From positions 1 to 7,794 of the forward strand of contig JAPLGY010000320.1 in the NCBI GenBank assembly GCA_026389955.1: a stretch of 7,794 nucleotides of DNA. Reading direction: 5' to 3'. This document shows positions 6,218 through 7,794 of the stretch, piece after piece. The translations under genes and the position numbers were made by a program. The notes beneath the pieces are model-generated. The model searched no databases and was not told the origin of the DNA. It saw only the letters and a list, made by a program, of their open reading frames with translations. The stretch is from Caldilinea sp. (GTDB lineage Bacteria > Chloroflexota > Anaerolineae > Caldilineales > Caldilineaceae). The first letter of the stretch is position 1, and the number at the start of each line of letters is the position of its first letter.

Positions 6218-7285
6218 ATGAAGGGGCTTATTCTCAGTGGCGGCAAAGGCACGCGCCTGTATCCGATCACCTTCAACCGCGCCAAACAGTTGGTCCCGAT
6301 CGCCAACAAACCTGTGCTCTTTCGGGTGATCGAGGCGATCCAGGAGGCGGGAATCGAGGAGATCGGCATTGTGATCGGCGACACCGGCGCGGAAATTCGG
6401 GAGGCGGTCGGGGACGGCAGGCGTTGGGGCGTCCGGATCACCTATCTTCCTCAGGAGGCACCGCTTGGCCTGGCCCATGCGGTCAAGATCAGCCAGGAAT
6501 TTTTGGGCGACGAACGCTTCGTCATGTTTCTGGGGGACAACGTGATCCAGGGGGGAATCAGCGGCCTCATCCGCCAGTTTGCGTCCAGCGACTGGAACAG
6601 CCAGGTGGTGTTGACGGCGGTCGACCAGCCCCAGCACTACGGGGTGGCCGAGCTCAACGAACAAGGAGGGATTCGTCGGCTGGTCGAGAAACCGCGCAGC
6701 CCGGCGAGCAACCTGGCGCTGGTCGGCATCTATATGTTTGACCACAACGTCTTCAAAGCGGTCAACGCCATCAAGCCGAGCTGGCGCGGCGAGCTGGAGA
6801 TCACCGACGCCATCCAGTGGCTGGTGGAAAATGGCTACGCTGTGCACCCGTATGTTCATCGGGGCTGGTGGATTGACACCGGCAAACCGATCGACATGCT
6901 GGAGGCCAACAACCGGGTGCTGGCCGAGCTTTCCCATCGGGTGGAGGGCTATGTGGACCGGGACAGCAAAGTCGACCATCTGGTGACTGTCGAGCGGGGT
7001 GCCGAAATCATCAACAGCGTGATCCGCGGGCCCGCCATCATCGGCGAGCATACCCGCATTGTCAACAGCTATGTGGGCCCTTTCACCAGCATTTTTCACC
7101 ATACCCACATCGAAGACAGCGAGCTCGAACACAGCATTGTGCTGGACCACAGCAAGATCGTGGGGATTCCGAGCCGGATCGAGGACAGCATCATCGGCCG
7201 TGATGTCGAGGTGACCTACAGCCCGATCAAACCCAAGGCGTACAAGATGACGTTGGGAGACCATTCGCGCGTCGGGTTGTTGTAG
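6218..7285 (+). CDS. rmlA: Glucose-1-phosphate thymidylyltransferase, long form (RmlA/RfbA-like)
   Basis: The enzyme would join dTTP and glucose-1-phosphate to give dTDP-glucose, the entry to dTDP-rhamnose and other deoxysugars, in the cytoplasm. The 355-residue product has the nucleotidyltransferase signature GLILSGGKGTRLYPIT (3-18) followed by RAKQLVPIANKP with K23. FLGDNVIQGG carries the metal-binding D107. VEKPRSP (156-162), GIYMFD, and GELEITDAI follow. GWWIDTGKPIDMLEANN contains the second metal-binding aspartate, D220. From about residue 245 a left-handed beta-helix of hexapeptide-like repeats (for example INSVIRGPAIIGEHTRIVNS) replaces the short C-terminus of classical RmlA. This fits the long-form subfamily of about 355 residues. 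I chose ATG 6218 because AGGAGAGA (6202-6209) sits 8 nt upstream and the protein then begins at the domain. The in-frame ATG 6188 lies within the kinase gene and adds 10 unmatched residues. A uridylyl- or other nucleotidyltransferase of the same fold is the main alternative. No rmlB, rmlC or rmlD is present in the window. Confidence 0.9.
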   Translation: MKGLILSGGKGTRLYPITFNRAKQLVPIANKPVLFRVIEAIQEAGIEEIGIVIGDTGAEIREAVGDGRRWGVRITYLPQEAPLGLAHAVKISQEFLGDERFVMFLGDNVIQGGISGLIRQFASSDWNSQVVLTAVDQPQHYGVAELNEQGGIRRLVEKPRSPASNLALVGIYMFDHNVFKAVNAIKPSWRGELEITDAIQWLVENGYAVHPYVHRGWWIDTGKPIDMLEANNRVLAELSHRVEGYVDRDSKVDHLVTVERGAEIINSVIRGPAIIGEHTRIVNSYVGPFTSIFHHTHIEDSELEHSIVLDHSKIVGIPSRIEDSIIGRDVEVTYSPIKPKAYKMTLGDHSRVGLL

Positions 7286-7286
7286 T

Positions 7287-7794
7287 TTGGCTGTGGCCGA
7301 GTCTCTGCCCTTCTCTCCGATTCTCTCGGTGGCGGCGCTGGCCGCTGCACTGCGCCGTTGGCGGCCAGGAGACCCGTTTGCGGAGGCAAGCCCCGTGCTC
7401 TCTGGGCGCTCTCTGGCGCCGTTCTACCGCCTGCGGCCCGGCAGTGTCGAGGAAGAGGGAAGGGCGGCAGCGCAGCTGGCCGGCGATGTCGCCGAGCGTC
7501 TGCGCCGCCTCCGCCAGGCCTATGGGGAGTGGCAGCAGTTTGAACCGGGCCCCTATTTTGATTTGACCGAGGAGCAGGCGGCGTTGCTTACCCGGGTTGT
7601 GGAGCGAGCCTCTACGGTCCATGTCGTGATCTATCTGGATGCGCTGCTGCCTGCTTTTCAGGCGGTGCAGGGCTGCGCAGGGCAGAACTCGCCGCAGATG
7701 ACCCCCTGCTGGCAGAATGCGTTGACCCGCTCCTGGAGTCGCTTGCTGGAGGTATTGGGGACAGCCCAGAGAGCGCTGCAGCAAGACATCACGC
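7287..7794 (+). CDS. Unidentified protein, N-terminal part (runs off the right edge)
   Basis: A frame with no stop runs from just after the rmlA stop to the end of the window, at least 169 codons, with third positions rich in G and C like the other genes. I do not recognise the family. TTG 7287 is the furthest upstream start and GTG 7293 the next; neither has a visible Shine-Dalgarno, so translation may depend on coupling with rmlA, whose stop is 1 nt away. The N-terminus has a moderately hydrophobic alanine-rich stretch (about residues 8-22, LPFSPILSVAALAAA), too weak to call a signal peptide or anchor. The rest looks soluble and largely helical, with a charged region around VEEEGRAAAQLAGDVAERLRR, an FEPGPYFDLTEEQAALLTRV segment, and cysteines in QGCAGQ and TPCWQN. 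Its position suggests membership of the polysaccharide operon, nothing more. Confidence 0.6.
   Translation, partial: MAVAESLPFSPILSVAALAAALRRWRPGDPFAEASPVLSGRSLAPFYRLRPGSVEEEGRAAAQLAGDVAERLRRLRQAYGEWQQFEPGPYFDLTEEQAALLTRVVERASTVHVVIYLDALLPAFQAVQGCAGQNSPQMTPCWQNALTRSWSRLLEVLGTAQRALQQDIT

Noticed and set aside
5413..6441. A 342-codon minus-strand frame spanning the end of the DUF2079 gene, the kinase and the start of rmlA
   Set aside because: It crosses three well-supported plus-strand genes and has no family-like motif.
6200..7264. A 354-codon open frame on the minus strand opposite rmlA
   Set aside because: The plus strand encodes an unmistakable nucleotidyltransferase over the same region; the antisense product resembles nothing and is a codon-bias shadow.
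7227..7784. A 185-codon minus-strand frame at the right edge
   Set aside because: It overlaps the end of rmlA and competes with an open plus-strand frame that fits the operon direction. The minus-strand product is rich in Q, R and P without domain-like pattern.
1..7794. CRISPR arrays, tRNA or rRNA genes, insertion sequences, attachment sites
   Set aside because: No regularly spaced repeats, tRNA-like clover arms, rRNA segments, transposase genes or terminal inverted repeats were seen; coding sequence fills nearly the whole window.

Overview
The window is a high-GC bacterial segment with every supported gene on the + strand and packed tightly. Apart from a DUF917-family gene tail at the left edge, it reads as part of an exopolysaccharide or capsule biosynthesis cluster. 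The best guess for the host is a member of the Chloroflexota (Caldilineae/Anaerolineae type). That rests on the DUF2079 membrane protein with C-terminal beta-sandwich modules and on the small separate Wzz and tyrosine-kinase genes. It is an inference from gene style, not from a phylogenetic marker.

Layout. Positions 1-469 hold the 3' end of a DUF917 (S-methyl-thiohydantoin desulfurase-like) gene. A GT4 glycosyltransferase follows after 12 nt (482-1627). The only sizeable gap, 1628-1720, carries an isolated TATAAT and a 17-codon leader ORF with a strong ribosome binding site. Two paralogous Wzz-type chain-length determinants follow (1721-2407 and 2460-3152). Next is an 804-residue DUF2079 membrane protein with two C-terminal beta-sandwich-like modules (3173-5587). 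A small BY-kinase (CpsD/CapB-like) starts inside its stop codon by an ATGA overlap (5584-6198). A long-form glucose-1-phosphate thymidylyltransferase follows (6218-7285). Finally an unidentified ORF runs off the right edge (7287-7794).

How the genes fit together. RmlA would make dTDP-glucose as precursor for dTDP-sugars. The GT4 enzyme would add a sugar from a nucleotide donor on the cytoplasmic side. The DUF2079 protein is a candidate GT-C-like membrane transferase or membrane component facing outward. The two Wzz proteins and the BY-kinase would form the chain-length or export control unit.

The most notable point is the kinase. It keeps the Walker A' and Walker B motifs, but its P-loop has lost the glycines (STDKST in place of GEGKST). 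Its N-terminal EX2RX2R oligomerisation motif is altered and it has no tyrosine-rich tail. It may therefore be a non-catalytic or mechanistically different regulator, translationally coupled to the membrane protein.
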